7,707 nucleotides of DNA from Candidatus Aerophobota bacterium (GCA_004376485.1 SOJT01000182.1:1-7707); one strand, 5' to 3'; shown: positions 1 to 6,154, numbered from the stretch's first letter. Made by a program: numbers and translations. Notes: a model not told the origin generated them from the letters alone.

Positions 1-570
1 GTTGGACTTCCGGAGCAATTCATAATTGGGAAAGAACATCCATTTTCTTATGCTCTTATTGGGAGAACCGAAGAGAATGTTAATTATCTTGAGAGAGAAG
101 CAAAGATACGAGAAGAAGGTCTGGGAGAGATTGAGAAGATTCTCCTCCAGAAAAAGGATCTTTTTGCCTCTACTCCCAATATTTTCCCTGTGCAGGGATG
201 GATTTCCTCTGGATTCGAACAGCGCATAAATCCCTTTACAAAAAAGAGAGATTTTCATCAAGCTATCGATATTGTTGCTCCCTGGGGAACAGAGGTTAAG
301 GCAGCGGCTCAGGGCGAGGTTATCTTTGCCGGGTGGCTCAGTTCCTCCTATGGTTTGGCTATTAAGGTCAGAGATGGGTATGGATATTCTACTGTATATG
401 GCCATCTTTCCCGCATTCTGGTGAAAAAAGGCAGCTGGGTAAGTAAGGGAGAGGTCATAGGTAGGGTGGGAAGCACGGGACGCAGTACCGGACCTCATCT
501 TCATTTTGAGGTGTGGTTCAAGGAAAAACCTACTAACCCTTTGAATCTCATGGTAGAACCGCTGGGATAA
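1..570 (+). CDS. M23-family peptidoglycan endopeptidase (LytM/lysostaphin type), 5' end outside window
   Basis: The reading frame is open from base 1 and gives 189 residues, so the start lies upstream. The last ~125 residues are an M23 zinc metallopeptidase domain, which cleaves peptide cross-bridges of peptidoglycan outside the cytoplasmic membrane. Zinc ligands are visible in fragment numbering: H86 and D90 in FHQAID, and H168 in HLHFE; the catalytic histidines are H135 (YGHLS) and H166. About 60 residues before the domain are charged (LEREAKIREE) and could be the end of a coiled coil. Two usual glycines differ: FEQR where FGxR is common, and HQAID where HxGxD is usual. All metal and catalytic residues are kept, so it is probably active. 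The bactofilin gene follows 76 bases later, a pairing known from cell-shape loci, where the peptidase is thought to be positioned by the bactofilin scaffold. A GTG at 190 is an internal codon, not the start. Family call is firm; the exact substrate is unknown. Confidence 0.93.
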   Translation, partial: VGLPEQFIIGKEHPFSYALIGRTEENVNYLEREAKIREEGLGEIEKILLQKKDLFASTPNIFPVQGWISSGFEQRINPFTKKRDFHQAIDIVAPWGTEVKAAAQGEVIFAGWLSSSYGLAIKVRDGYGYSTVYGHLSRILVKKGSWVSKGEVIGRVGSTGRSTGPHLHFEVWFKEKPTNPLNLMVEPLG

Positions 571-646
571 GATGATAGGTGGTCTTTCTCTCAAAGGGAA
601 GGCTGTTTTTGCCGAAAATAATTCAGCGGAGGAAGGAGAAAAGTAG

Positions 647-1066
647 ATGTTTAAGAAAAAAGAGGAAATAACCAATAGTGTGATAGGAAAGAATACTGAG
701 TTCAAGGGGGTTCTGAAGGATAAAGAGAATGTCAGGATTGATGGAAAATTTGAGGGTGAAATTCAAACTGAGGGATCGGTTATCATTGGAGAGGAGGCCG
801 TCGTTCAGGCAAACATTACAGCCAAAGCAGTAGACATCGGAGGAAAGGTTATTGGAGATATCAACTGTGAGGGAAGAGTAGAACTCTTCTCATCTGGTAG
901 TTTGGAAGGTAAAATCAGGGCTTCTGATTTGACCATTGCCCAGGGTGCTTTTTTCAATGGGGAATGTAATATGACCCCTGCTGGAACGGGAGGTACCGAA
1001 TTCGAAGCGCGAGATGTATCCGAAGAAGAGAACGCAGAGAGCGAGACCCCTGAAAAGAGCGAATGA
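647..1066 (+). CDS. Bactofilin (polymer-forming cytoskeletal protein)
   Basis: This 139-residue protein has the bactofilin (DUF583) core at about residues 10-108, a run of short glycine-spaced beta-helix turns such as VRIDGKFEGEIQTEGSVIIG and VIGDINCEGRVELFSSGSLEGKI. Bactofilins polymerise without nucleotide into filaments and often attach to the inner membrane, where they localise peptidoglycan enzymes. A short polar N-terminus (MFKKKEEITN) and an acidic, Glu/Ser-rich C-terminal tail (about 110-139) flank the core, as is usual. The start is set by a strong purine-rich ribosome site, GGAGGAAGGAG, at about 628-638, roughly 8 bases before the ATG. It follows the M23 peptidase gene and is closed by an intrinsic terminator, so the two probably share a transcript. 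The ccmA/bacA-type names describe the same family, but I cannot assign one. Confidence 0.93.
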   Translation: MFKKKEEITNSVIGKNTEFKGVLKDKENVRIDGKFEGEIQTEGSVIIGEEAVVQANITAKAVDIGGKVIGDINCEGRVELFSSGSLEGKIRASDLTIAQGAFFNGECNMTPAGTGGTEFEARDVSEEENAESETPEKSE

Positions 1067-1093
1067 TCCTGCATTATGTACTATTAGCATAAA

Positions 1094-1124
1094 CTCCTGG
1101 ATGGCTTCCAGGAGCGTTTTCTTT
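1094..1124 (+). terminator. Intrinsic terminator after the bactofilin gene
   Basis: CTCCTGGA (1094-1101) pairs perfectly with TCCAGGAG (1107-1114) around a 5-base loop. A T-rich run, TTTTCTTTT, follows at 1117-1125. It lies 27 bases after the bactofilin stop codon and should end the peptidase-bactofilin transcript before the tRNA genes. Confidence 0.88.
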
Positions 1125-1153
1125 TGATATACATATTTTAGGTCTCATATGAG
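1124..1153 (+). promoter_or_regulatory. Possible sigma-70-type promoter for the tRNA genes and downstream operon
   Basis: TTGATA at 1124-1129 matches the -35 consensus TTGACA at 5 of 6 positions. TATGAG at 1148-1153 matches TATAAT at 4 of 6, with an 18-base spacer. Transcription would start at about 1160, just ahead of tRNA-Cys at 1166. The -35 overlaps the T tract of the preceding terminator. The context (terminator, then tRNA genes) calls for a promoter here, but the -10 match is only fair. Confidence 0.35.
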
Positions 1154-1165
1154 GCCTCTTTCCCG

Positions 1166-1239
1166 GGCGGCATAGCCAAGCGGTAAGGCAGAGGACTGCA
1201 AATCCTTTATCCCCGGTTCGAATCCGGGTGCCGCCTCCA
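1166..1239 (+). tRNA. tRNA-Cys (anticodon GCA)
   Basis: A full cloverleaf can be drawn. The acceptor stem is GGCGGCA (1166-1172) with TGCCGCC (1229-1235). The D stem is GCC/GGC (1175-1177, 1187-1189). The anticodon stem GAGGA/TCCTT (one G-T pair) closes the loop CTGCAAA, with anticodon GCA at 1198-1200. The T arm is CCCGG-TTCGAAT-CCGGG (1212-1228). The discriminator base is U (1236), the known identity base of bacterial tRNA-Cys, and CCA is encoded at 1237-1239. tRNA-Val begins after a single base, so both come from one precursor. Confidence 0.97.
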
Positions 1240-1240
1240 A

Positions 1241-1316
1241 GCCCAGTTAGCTCAGTGGTTAGAGTGCTTGCTTGACATGCAAGAGGTCGCTGGTTCAAGT
1301 CCAGCACTGGGCACCA
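1241..1316 (+). tRNA. tRNA-Val (anticodon GAC)
   Basis: The acceptor stem GCCCAGT (1241-1247) pairs with ACTGGGC (1306-1312). The anticodon stem CTTGC/GCAAG (1267-1271, 1279-1283) closes the loop TTGACAT, with anticodon GAC at 1274-1276, reading GUC and GUU valine codons. The T arm is GCTGG-TTCAAGT-CCAGC (1289-1305). The discriminator is A (1313), as in tRNA-Val, and CCA is encoded at 1314-1316. The thrS start codon is only 24 bases downstream, so processing of the 3' end would separate the tRNA from a thrS message. Confidence 0.97.
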
Positions 1317-1340
1317 CTAAAATAATATAGGCCGTTTATC

Positions 1341-3086
1341 ATGAAAACTGTAAACTTAAAAGAAGATTTCGGTCTTGAAGTCTTAAGGCACAGTACTTCT
1401 CATATAATGGCTCAGGCGGTTAAAAGGATTTTTCCGGAAGCTAAACTGGGCATAGGCCCCTCCATCAAGAATGGTTTTTATTATGACTTTGGAATTGATG
1501 GAGCTCTCCTGTCCGAGAATCTAGCTCAGGTGGAGAAGGAGATGAGGAAGATAATTAAGGAAAACCTCCTCTTTGAAAAGGAGCTGGTAACTAAAGAGAA
1601 GGCCATTGAAGTCTTCAGGAAGAGAAAAGAGCCCTACAAAGTCCAGCTTCTGGGAGGGATTGAGGACGAAAAAGTTACTCTCTATCGGCAGGGAGAGTTT
1701 GTGGATCTCTGTCGTGGACCCCACCTGGAGTCCACGGGAAAGGTGAGTTTTTTCCGGCTTCTTTCCTTAGCCGGGGCCTATTGGCGCGGTAAAGAGGGCA
1801 ATCCTATGTTAACAAGGATTTATGGGACATCCTTTTACACTGAAAAGGAACTAGAAGAGTATCTTGAACAGATAGAGGAGGCAAAGAAAAGGGATCATCG
1901 CAGGTTAGGCCGAGAGTTAGAGCTATTTAGCATCTCCAGCGATTTGGGAGCTGGCCTGATAATCTATCATCCCAAAGGGGCTATGCTAAGGGAGATCATA
2001 GAGAGTTTCGAGAAAGAAGAACACCTCAAACGGGGATACCAGTTGGTAAGGAGTCCCCATATCTCCCGGTCAGTTTTATGGAAAAAGTCGGGACACCTTG
2101 ACTTTTACAGGAAGAATATGTACCTTTTTTCATCGGGTAATGAAGAATATGTAATTAAGCCCATGAACTGTCCTGCTCATATGTTGGTCTATGAATCTAA
2201 AGTCAGAAGTTACCGGGACCTTCCGCTGAAGTATTTTGAGCTGGGAACTGTATATAGAAGGGAAGAATCAGGGGTACTACATGGTCTTTTTCGGGTAAGA
2301 GGTTTTACCCAGGACGATGCTCATATATTCTGTATGCCTTCCCAGTTGGTGGAAGAGGTAAGGAAAGTGGTGCAGTTTGCTATATTTATGATGGATGCAT
2401 TTGATCTGGGCTACCAGATGACTCTTTCCACCCGGCCAGCCGAGTTTATTGGTTCACCGGAGCATTGGGAAAAGGCAACTCAGGCCTTAAGGGATGCATT
2501 AGGAGCGGAAGGACTTGATTTCCAGGTTGCTCAGGGAGAAGGAGCCTTTTACGGACCCAAAATAGACATTCAGATGGAAGATACTCTGGGGAGGTTATGG
2601 CAGGGTCCTACTATTCAGGTAGATTTCAATCTTCCCGAAAGATTCAACCTGAGGTATGTAGCTCCTGATGGAGAAAAGAAAAGGGTAGTTATGATCCACC
2701 GGGTAGTGCTGGGGACAATAGAGAGGTTTCTTGGTGTACTGATTGAACATGTAGGGGGGGCTTTTCCCCCTTGGCTTTCCCCGGTTCAGGTAAAAATATT
2801 AACCGTGACCGAGAAAGAAAATTCCTTTGCAGAAAGCCTTCATGGGCAAATGGTGAATGAAGGTCTGCGCTCGGAAATGGATCTGAGAAATAAACTACTA
2901 GGGTTTAAGGTAAGGGAAGCGGAGCTAGAGAAGATTCCTTGTATGCTGATTATAGGACAACTGGAGGCAAAAAAGGGGTTAGTAACGGTGCGAAAAAGGA
3001 ATGGAGAAAATCTGAAAAATATTGAGCCCCAAAGATTTATCCAGATGGTGAAGGAAGCGGTCAGGGAAAAAAGAACCGAGATTTGA
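1341..3086 (+). CDS. thrS: Threonyl-tRNA synthetase, short form lacking the N-terminal TGS domain
   Basis: This class II synthetase (581 residues) charges tRNA-Thr in the cytoplasm. The editing domain comes first: HSTSH (H17, H21) and CRGPH (C124, H128) match the four editing-site residues that clear Ser-tRNA-Thr. The catalytic core follows, with motif 2 around YRREESGVLHGLFRVRGF and the zinc ligands C277 (MNCPAHM), H328 (DDAHIF) and H453 (MIHR). The anticodon-binding domain spans roughly 480-581. The usual ~60-residue TGS domain is absent: the E. coli enzyme is about 640 residues long and its editing histidines lie near 73 and 77. The absence is real at this locus, because an in-frame stop (1323-1325) precedes the ATG and tRNA-Val ends at 1316. 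The ribosome site is weak (TAGG, 1328-1331). It heads the conserved thrS-infC-rpmI-rplT block. No long leader exists here for an E. coli-style thrS operator. Confidence 0.97.
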   Translation: MKTVNLKEDFGLEVLRHSTSHIMAQAVKRIFPEAKLGIGPSIKNGFYYDFGIDGALLSENLAQVEKEMRKIIKENLLFEKELVTKEKAIEVFRKRKEPYKVQLLGGIEDEKVTLYRQGEFVDLCRGPHLESTGKVSFFRLLSLAGAYWRGKEGNPMLTRIYGTSFYTEKELEEYLEQIEEAKKRDHRRLGRELELFSISSDLGAGLIIYHPKGAMLREIIESFEKEEHLKRGYQLVRSPHISRSVLWKKSGHLDFYRKNMYLFSSGNEEYVIKPMNCPAHMLVYESKVRSYRDLPLKYFELGTVYRREESGVLHGLFRVRGFTQDDAHIFCMPSQLVEEVRKVVQFAIFMMDAFDLGYQMTLSTRPAEFIGSPEHWEKATQALRDALGAEGLDFQVAQGEGAFYGPKIDIQMEDTLGRLWQGPTIQVDFNLPERFNLRYVAPDGEKKRVVMIHRVVLGTIERFLGVLIEHVGGAFPPWLSPVQVKILTVTEKENSFAESLHGQMVNEGLRSEMDLRNKLLGFKVREAELEKIPCMLIIGQLEAKKGLVTVRKRNGENLKNIEPQRFIQMVKEAVREKRTEI

Positions 3087-3100
3087 TAACAATCTGAATA

Positions 3101-3117
3101 AAGGAGGGAGCAGGATC
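3101..3117 (+). promoter_or_regulatory. Strong ribosome binding site that fixes the AUC start of infC
   Basis: AAGGAGGG at 3101-3108 is a near-perfect anti-Shine-Dalgarno match. After a 6-base spacer it is followed by ATC at 3115-3117. The frame from this ATC runs straight into conserved IF3 sequence, and no ATG, GTG or TTG occurs in frame between this site and 3223. A strong ribosome site with a poor start codon is the known arrangement for infC self-control. Confidence 0.85.
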
Positions 3118-3636
3118 GTAAGAGAGGAAAGAATCAGAATAAATGAGAGGATAAGAGCGAAGAGGGTAAGACTAATTGATTCTGAAGGAAAACAGCTGGG
3201 AGTCTTTCCTCGAGAGGAAGCTTTGAGGAAAGCCAAAGATGAGGGGATGGATCTCCTGGAGGTAGCTCCTCAGGCTGACCCACCTGTCTGTCGGATACTT
3301 GATTACGGAAAATTCAAGTATCAGCAGGAGAAGAGAAGGAGGAAAAGCAAAAAACCCCATGACAGCAATGTCCTCAAGGAAGTAAGACTGGGTTATCGGA
3401 TAGGAGAACATGATTTTCAGATAAAGTGCAGGAAAGTCTCTAAGTTTCTGGGGGAGGGTCATAAGGTAAAGATTGTCCTCAGATTCCGAGGTAGAGAAAT
3501 GATTTATCAAGATAGAGGAAGGGAGATTCTGGAGCGAGTGGTTCAAGAAGTAGAAGACATAGGGAAACCAGCATCTCATCCTGCTGCTAGAGGTAGAAGG
3601 TTGGAGCAATATATAGCCCCGAAATCATCAAAATAG
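3115..3636 (+). CDS. infC: Translation initiation factor IF3, with an AUC start codon
   Basis: IF3 binds the 30S subunit, keeps it apart from 50S and rejects wrong start codons and initiator tRNAs. Read from ATC at 3115 the protein has 173 residues, the normal family length. The N domain (about 1-67) begins with RINERIRAKRVRLID and includes LLEVAPQADPPVCRILDYGKFKY. A basic linker (about 68-80, QQEKRRRKSKK) leads to the C domain (about 86-173), ending RGRRLEQYIAPK. The first ordinary start, TTG at 3223, would remove 36 residues of conserved N domain and lacks a ribosome site, so it is rejected. IF3 genes are known to use AUU and related codons so that IF3 limits its own synthesis; the same control is inferred here. 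thrS ends 28 bases upstream and rpmI follows after 60 bases. Confidence 0.95.
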   Translation: MVREERIRINERIRAKRVRLIDSEGKQLGVFPREEALRKAKDEGMDLLEVAPQADPPVCRILDYGKFKYQQEKRRRKSKKPHDSNVLKEVRLGYRIGEHDFQIKCRKVSKFLGEGHKVKIVLRFRGREMIYQDRGREILERVVQEVEDIGKPASHPAARGRRLEQYIAPKSSK

Positions 3637-3696
3637 TTCCCCGAAAAGCAATTTTCCTGAAGGATCAAGGTGAGAGTGAGGAGGGATAACTAGCTA

Positions 3697-3888
3697 ATGC
3701 CCAAGCTTAAGAGTCATAGAGGGTCTATGAAGCGATTTAGAAAAACCAAAAAAGGGACTATAAGCAGGAGTAAAGCCTATGGAGCGCATCTTCAAACTAA
3801 AAAATCTTCCAAAAGAAAAAGGGGATTGAGAAAAAGCGTCCTGTTAAGTGCAGCGGATAAAAAGCGAATCAAGATACTTATGCCTTGA
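3697..3888 (+). CDS. rpmI: 50S ribosomal protein L35 (bL35)
   Basis: This 63-residue, very basic protein is a standard-length bL35 of the large subunit. It opens MPKLKSHRGSMKRFRKTKKG and carries the family core HLQTKKSSKRKRGLRKS with the end ADKKRIKILMP. The ribosome site GAGGAGGG (3678-3685) lies 11 bases before the ATG, a slightly long spacing. It sits between infC and rplT as in most bacteria. In several species L20 represses infC-rpmI or rpmI-rplT translation through an mRNA structure; I see no clear mimic of the L20 site here, only a small hairpin after infC. Confidence 0.97.
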   Translation: MPKLKSHRGSMKRFRKTKKGTISRSKAYGAHLQTKKSSKRKRGLRKSVLLSAADKKRIKILMP

Positions 3889-3930
3889 AGCAAAAGCTGT
3901 CTCCCTTGAACAGTACTGAAAGAGGAATAT

Positions 3931-4290
3931 ATGACCAGAGTAAAAAGAGGAGTAATTCATTCTAAAAAGAGGAAAAAGGTCTTAAGGCAGGCCAAGGGGT
4001 ATAGAGGAGGAAGAAGCAAACTCTACACCTTAGCCAGTGAGGCCTTGAAGAAAGCTCTTTTCAGTAGTTACCGCGATAGAAGGAGAAAAAAGAGGGATTT
4101 CAGGAGACTCTGGATCACCAGAATCGGAGCGGCTGCAGTTAGAGAGGGTCTTTCTTACAGTCGCTTTATGGAAGGAATGAAGAAGGCTGAGGTAAATATA
4201 AATAGAAAAATCCTCTCCGATTTAGCTGTTAAGAGACCTACTGAATTTTCGAAGTTGGTTAAACTGGCCAAGCAAGAATTGAAGGAGTAA
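3931..4290 (+). CDS. rplT: 50S ribosomal protein L20 (bL20)
   Basis: This 119-residue basic protein matches bL20, an early assembly protein of the large subunit that binds 23S rRNA directly. The N-terminal extended basic arm includes VKRGVIHSKKRKKVL and AKGYRGGRSKLY. The globular part holds SYRDRRRKKRDFRRLWITRI and ends with FSKLVKLAKQELKE. The length is typical. A ribosome site, AGAGGA (3920-3925), lies 5 bases before the ATG. It is the last gene of the thrS-infC-rpmI-rplT block. Its TAA shares one base with the ATG of the next gene (TAATG), which suggests coupling to the PASTA protein. L20 is the usual autorepressor of this operon, an inference here. Confidence 0.98.
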   Translation: MTRVKRGVIHSKKRKKVLRQAKGYRGGRSKLYTLASEALKKALFSSYRDRRRKKRDFRRLWITRIGAAAVREGLSYSRFMEGMKKAEVNINRKILSDLAVKRPTEFSKLVKLAKQELKE

Positions 4291-5261
4291 TGTTGCCCCC
4301 GGGGTTGAAATCCTTCCTCAAGTGGGTAGGGACATTTATCTCTCTTATGGGAATAGCCATAGGGATGGGTTTTTTAACCTTAAGAATATTGGTACCTTCG
4401 GAGAAGATAGAAGTTCCCTCTATTGTAGGAAAGGATATCAGAGAAGCGGTTCTTGTTCTGAGTGAACAGAATCTGGGGTTAAGAGTGGCGGGAAGAAAGT
4501 TTTCCTCCGAGATTCCTCAAGATATCATTATCTCTCAACTTCCTCCTCCCCAGGTAAAAGTTCGCAGGGACAGAACCATAGAAGTAGTCATATCCGGGGG
4601 AAGCCGGGTAGTTGTTATCCCCTCTCTCATCGGGAAAAGAGTAAGGGAAGCCAAGGTCGATCTTTCTCGTAAAGGGTCAAAAATTAACACTATGAGTTAC
4701 ATTTATTCTAAGGCAGCGCAGGATGAGATTGTGGCACAGGATCCTCCTGCCCACACCTCCTCAAGCAGAAAGGAAGGTATGGATATTTTGGTGAGTCTGG
4801 GGCCAAGAAATCCTCAGTTCTACATGCCCGATTTTAGAGGGAAAAAATTGGGGGAGGAAACAGATCTACTGGAAAAGTTTCCCTTAAACATAGGTAAAAT
4901 CAAGGAAGTTCCCTTTGCCGGTGAGGAAGGAGTAGTTCTATCCCAGTTCCCCCTTCCTGGATCTCAAGTTGATGCCGAAACTCCTGTTGAATTTACCGTA
5001 AGTGCCTTTTATAGAGAAGAGAAACTTTCTCCCTTAGCCACCAGGTGGATTACCACCTCCGTTACTGTTCCTTGGGGCGTTACCAGGAAAGAGGTAAAGG
5101 TTGAGATCAGGGATGTTCAAGGTAGTAGAACTATTTCCTATGGCCTCAGAGACCCTGGGGAGAAGGTTTGGTTGGCTTCACCTATAAGCGGGACCGGAGA
5201 AATGAAGATTTATGTGGGAGAGGAACTGGTAGCCATTAAGAGGGTGAAGGAAAGTGGTTAA
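4290..5261 (+). CDS. Membrane-anchored triple-PASTA protein without a kinase domain
   Basis: The protein has 323 residues: a short cytoplasmic N-terminus with lysines (K7, K11), one membrane span (about 12-34, WVGTFISLMGIAIGMGFLTL), then an exported part. Three PASTA repeats follow at about 41-104 (VPSIVGKDIREA), 107-171 (IPSLIGKRVREA) and 178-238 (MPDFRGKKLGEE). A beta-rich C-terminal domain (about 250-320) resembles, from memory, the Ig-like end of some clostridial PrkC kinases. PASTA domains bind muropeptides or serve as spacers in Ser/Thr kinases and class A/B PBPs, but no kinase or transpeptidase domain is present. It overlaps rplT by 1 base and rpe by 8. GGAG at 4284-4287 is only 2 bases from the ATG, so TTG at 4293 could be the real start (one residue shorter). 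A peptidoglycan-sensing or divisome role is inference only. Confidence 0.88.
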   Translation: MLPPGLKSFLKWVGTFISLMGIAIGMGFLTLRILVPSEKIEVPSIVGKDIREAVLVLSEQNLGLRVAGRKFSSEIPQDIIISQLPPPQVKVRRDRTIEVVISGGSRVVVIPSLIGKRVREAKVDLSRKGSKINTMSYIYSKAAQDEIVAQDPPAHTSSSRKEGMDILVSLGPRNPQFYMPDFRGKKLGEETDLLEKFPLNIGKIKEVPFAGEEGVVLSQFPLPGSQVDAETPVEFTVSAFYREEKLSPLATRWITTSVTVPWGVTRKEVKVEIRDVQGSRTISYGLRDPGEKVWLASPISGTGEMKIYVGEELVAIKRVKESG

Positions 5262-5937
5262 AATAGCTCCCTCAGTCTTGGCAGCTGATTTCAACTGTCT
5301 CTATGAGGAAATCAAAAGAGTAGAGAGCGAAGCGGACCTACTTCACTTTGACATAATGGATGGGCAGTTTGTTCCTGACATCACTTTTGGTCCGGTAGTG
5401 ATTGCTTCTTTGAGAGATAAGTTTAATCTTCCCTTCGAGGGGCATCTTATGGTGGCTAATCCCACTCAGTGGATAGTTCCTTTTGCGCGAGCCGGCTGCA
5501 ACATAATTACCATTCATCGGGAAAGCTGTGGGGATCCCCACCAATTGATCGCTCTTATGAGGGAGAAAGGAGTGAAGGCAGGGGTTGCTCTAAATCCAGA
5601 TACTTCTCTTGATAGTCTGGAGAATATTCTATCTGAGATATACCTCGTTCTTATCATGACGGTAAATCCAGGCTTTGTAGGTCAGTCTTTTATTCGTGAG
5701 GTCTTACCCAAGATAAGGAACCTCAGGCAGGTGCGAGAGGAAAAATCACTTTCCTTTGAGATCGCCGTTGATGGAGGAATCAATGAAGAGACTGCGGGGG
5801 AAGTGGTAGAAGCAGGAGCGAGTGTTCTGGTGGCTGGAACAGCTATTTTTCATGCCCCAGATCCTCAAAAAGCATTACTCAAATTGAAGGAGGCAGGTAG
5901 TGGCAGTAAGGATTCGGCTGAGAAGAACAGGAGCTAA
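5254..5937 (+). CDS. rpe: Ribulose-phosphate 3-epimerase
   Basis: The enzyme interconverts D-ribulose 5-phosphate and D-xylulose 5-phosphate in the pentose phosphate pathway, in the cytoplasm. The 227-residue TIM barrel starts VKIAPSVLAADF. It keeps all four metal ligands: H31 and D33 (LHFDIMDG), H64 (GHLMV) and D173 (VDGGI). The phosphate-binding turns NPGFVGQSF and VAGTAIF are present, and D33 and D173 also act as the acid/base pair. The start is GTG, 8 bases inside the PASTA gene, with weak ribosome sites (AGGG at 5241-5244, GAAGG at 5246-5250). The C-terminus is odd: after LKLKEAG about a dozen residues (SGSKDSAEKNRS) are encoded by the first part of rpsP in another frame. This tail is probably unstructured. 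An rpe next to a PASTA gene recalls the prkC-rsgA-rpe order of Firmicutes. Confidence 0.96.
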   Translation: MVKIAPSVLAADFNCLYEEIKRVESEADLLHFDIMDGQFVPDITFGPVVIASLRDKFNLPFEGHLMVANPTQWIVPFARAGCNIITIHRESCGDPHQLIALMREKGVKAGVALNPDTSLDSLENILSEIYLVLIMTVNPGFVGQSFIREVLPKIRNLRQVREEKSLSFEIAVDGGINEETAGEVVEAGASVLVAGTAIFHAPDPQKALLKLKEAGSGSKDSAEKNRS

Positions 5938-6154
5938 AAACGTTCCCTTATATCGGATAGTAGTAGCAGACTCTCGTTCTCCAGTAAAAGGCAAGTTCAT
6001 TGAAAAATTGGGATGGTATGATCCTCGAGCTAAGAAGGTGGAGGTGGATAAGGAGAAAGTCTTAAGCTGGGCAAGTAAGGGAGCCAAAATTTCCAATTCT
6101 GTGAAGAAGATACTATTGAACTTCGCTATCGTTTCATCTAAGGAACTAGATTAG
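5900..6154 (+). CDS. rpsP: 30S ribosomal protein S16 (bS16)
   Basis: This 84-residue protein matches bS16, needed for assembly of the 30S body. It opens AVRIRLRRTGAKNVPLYRIV and continues with SRSPVKGKFIEKLGWYDP and the conserved GAKISNSVKKIL. The start is GTG at 5900, fixed by an excellent ribosome site GAAGGAGG (5886-5893) six bases ahead and by the family's N-terminal MAVRIRL. It overlaps the last 38 bases of rpe in a different frame, so ribosomes finishing rpe pass over its ribosome site and start; translational coupling is likely. It heads the rpsP-khpA-trmD-rplS block and khpA follows after 26 bases. Confidence 0.97.
   Translation: MAVRIRLRRTGAKNVPLYRIVVADSRSPVKGKFIEKLGWYDPRAKKVEVDKEKVLSWASKGAKISNSVKKILLNFAIVSSKELD

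Noticed and set aside
26..229. ORF of 67 codons in frame 2 at the left edge
   Set aside because: It overlaps the frame-1 reading that continues directly into the M23 domain; its composition shows no domain and it is a shadow.
584..611. Terminator-like hairpin between the peptidase and bactofilin genes (CTTTC with GGAAG, then T5)
   Set aside because: The stem is only 5 pairs with one G-T, the loop is long and the T run is set back by three bases; the real terminator is at 1094-1124.
1074..1307. Minus-strand ORF of 77 codons containing LDLNQRPLACQASTLTTEL and GTRIRTGDKGFAVL
   Set aside because: It is the antisense of the two tRNA genes. This type of peptide is a well-known false protein in databases, produced by tRNA complements.
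3172..3609. Minus-strand ORF of 145 codons opposite infC
   Set aside because: It lies wholly antisense to IF3, shows no domain, and long antisense frames are expected with this purine-rich coding strand.
3223..3636. IF3 starting at TTG 3223
   Set aside because: It would drop 36 conserved N-domain residues and has no ribosome site; ATC 3115 has a near-perfect one and gives the normal length.
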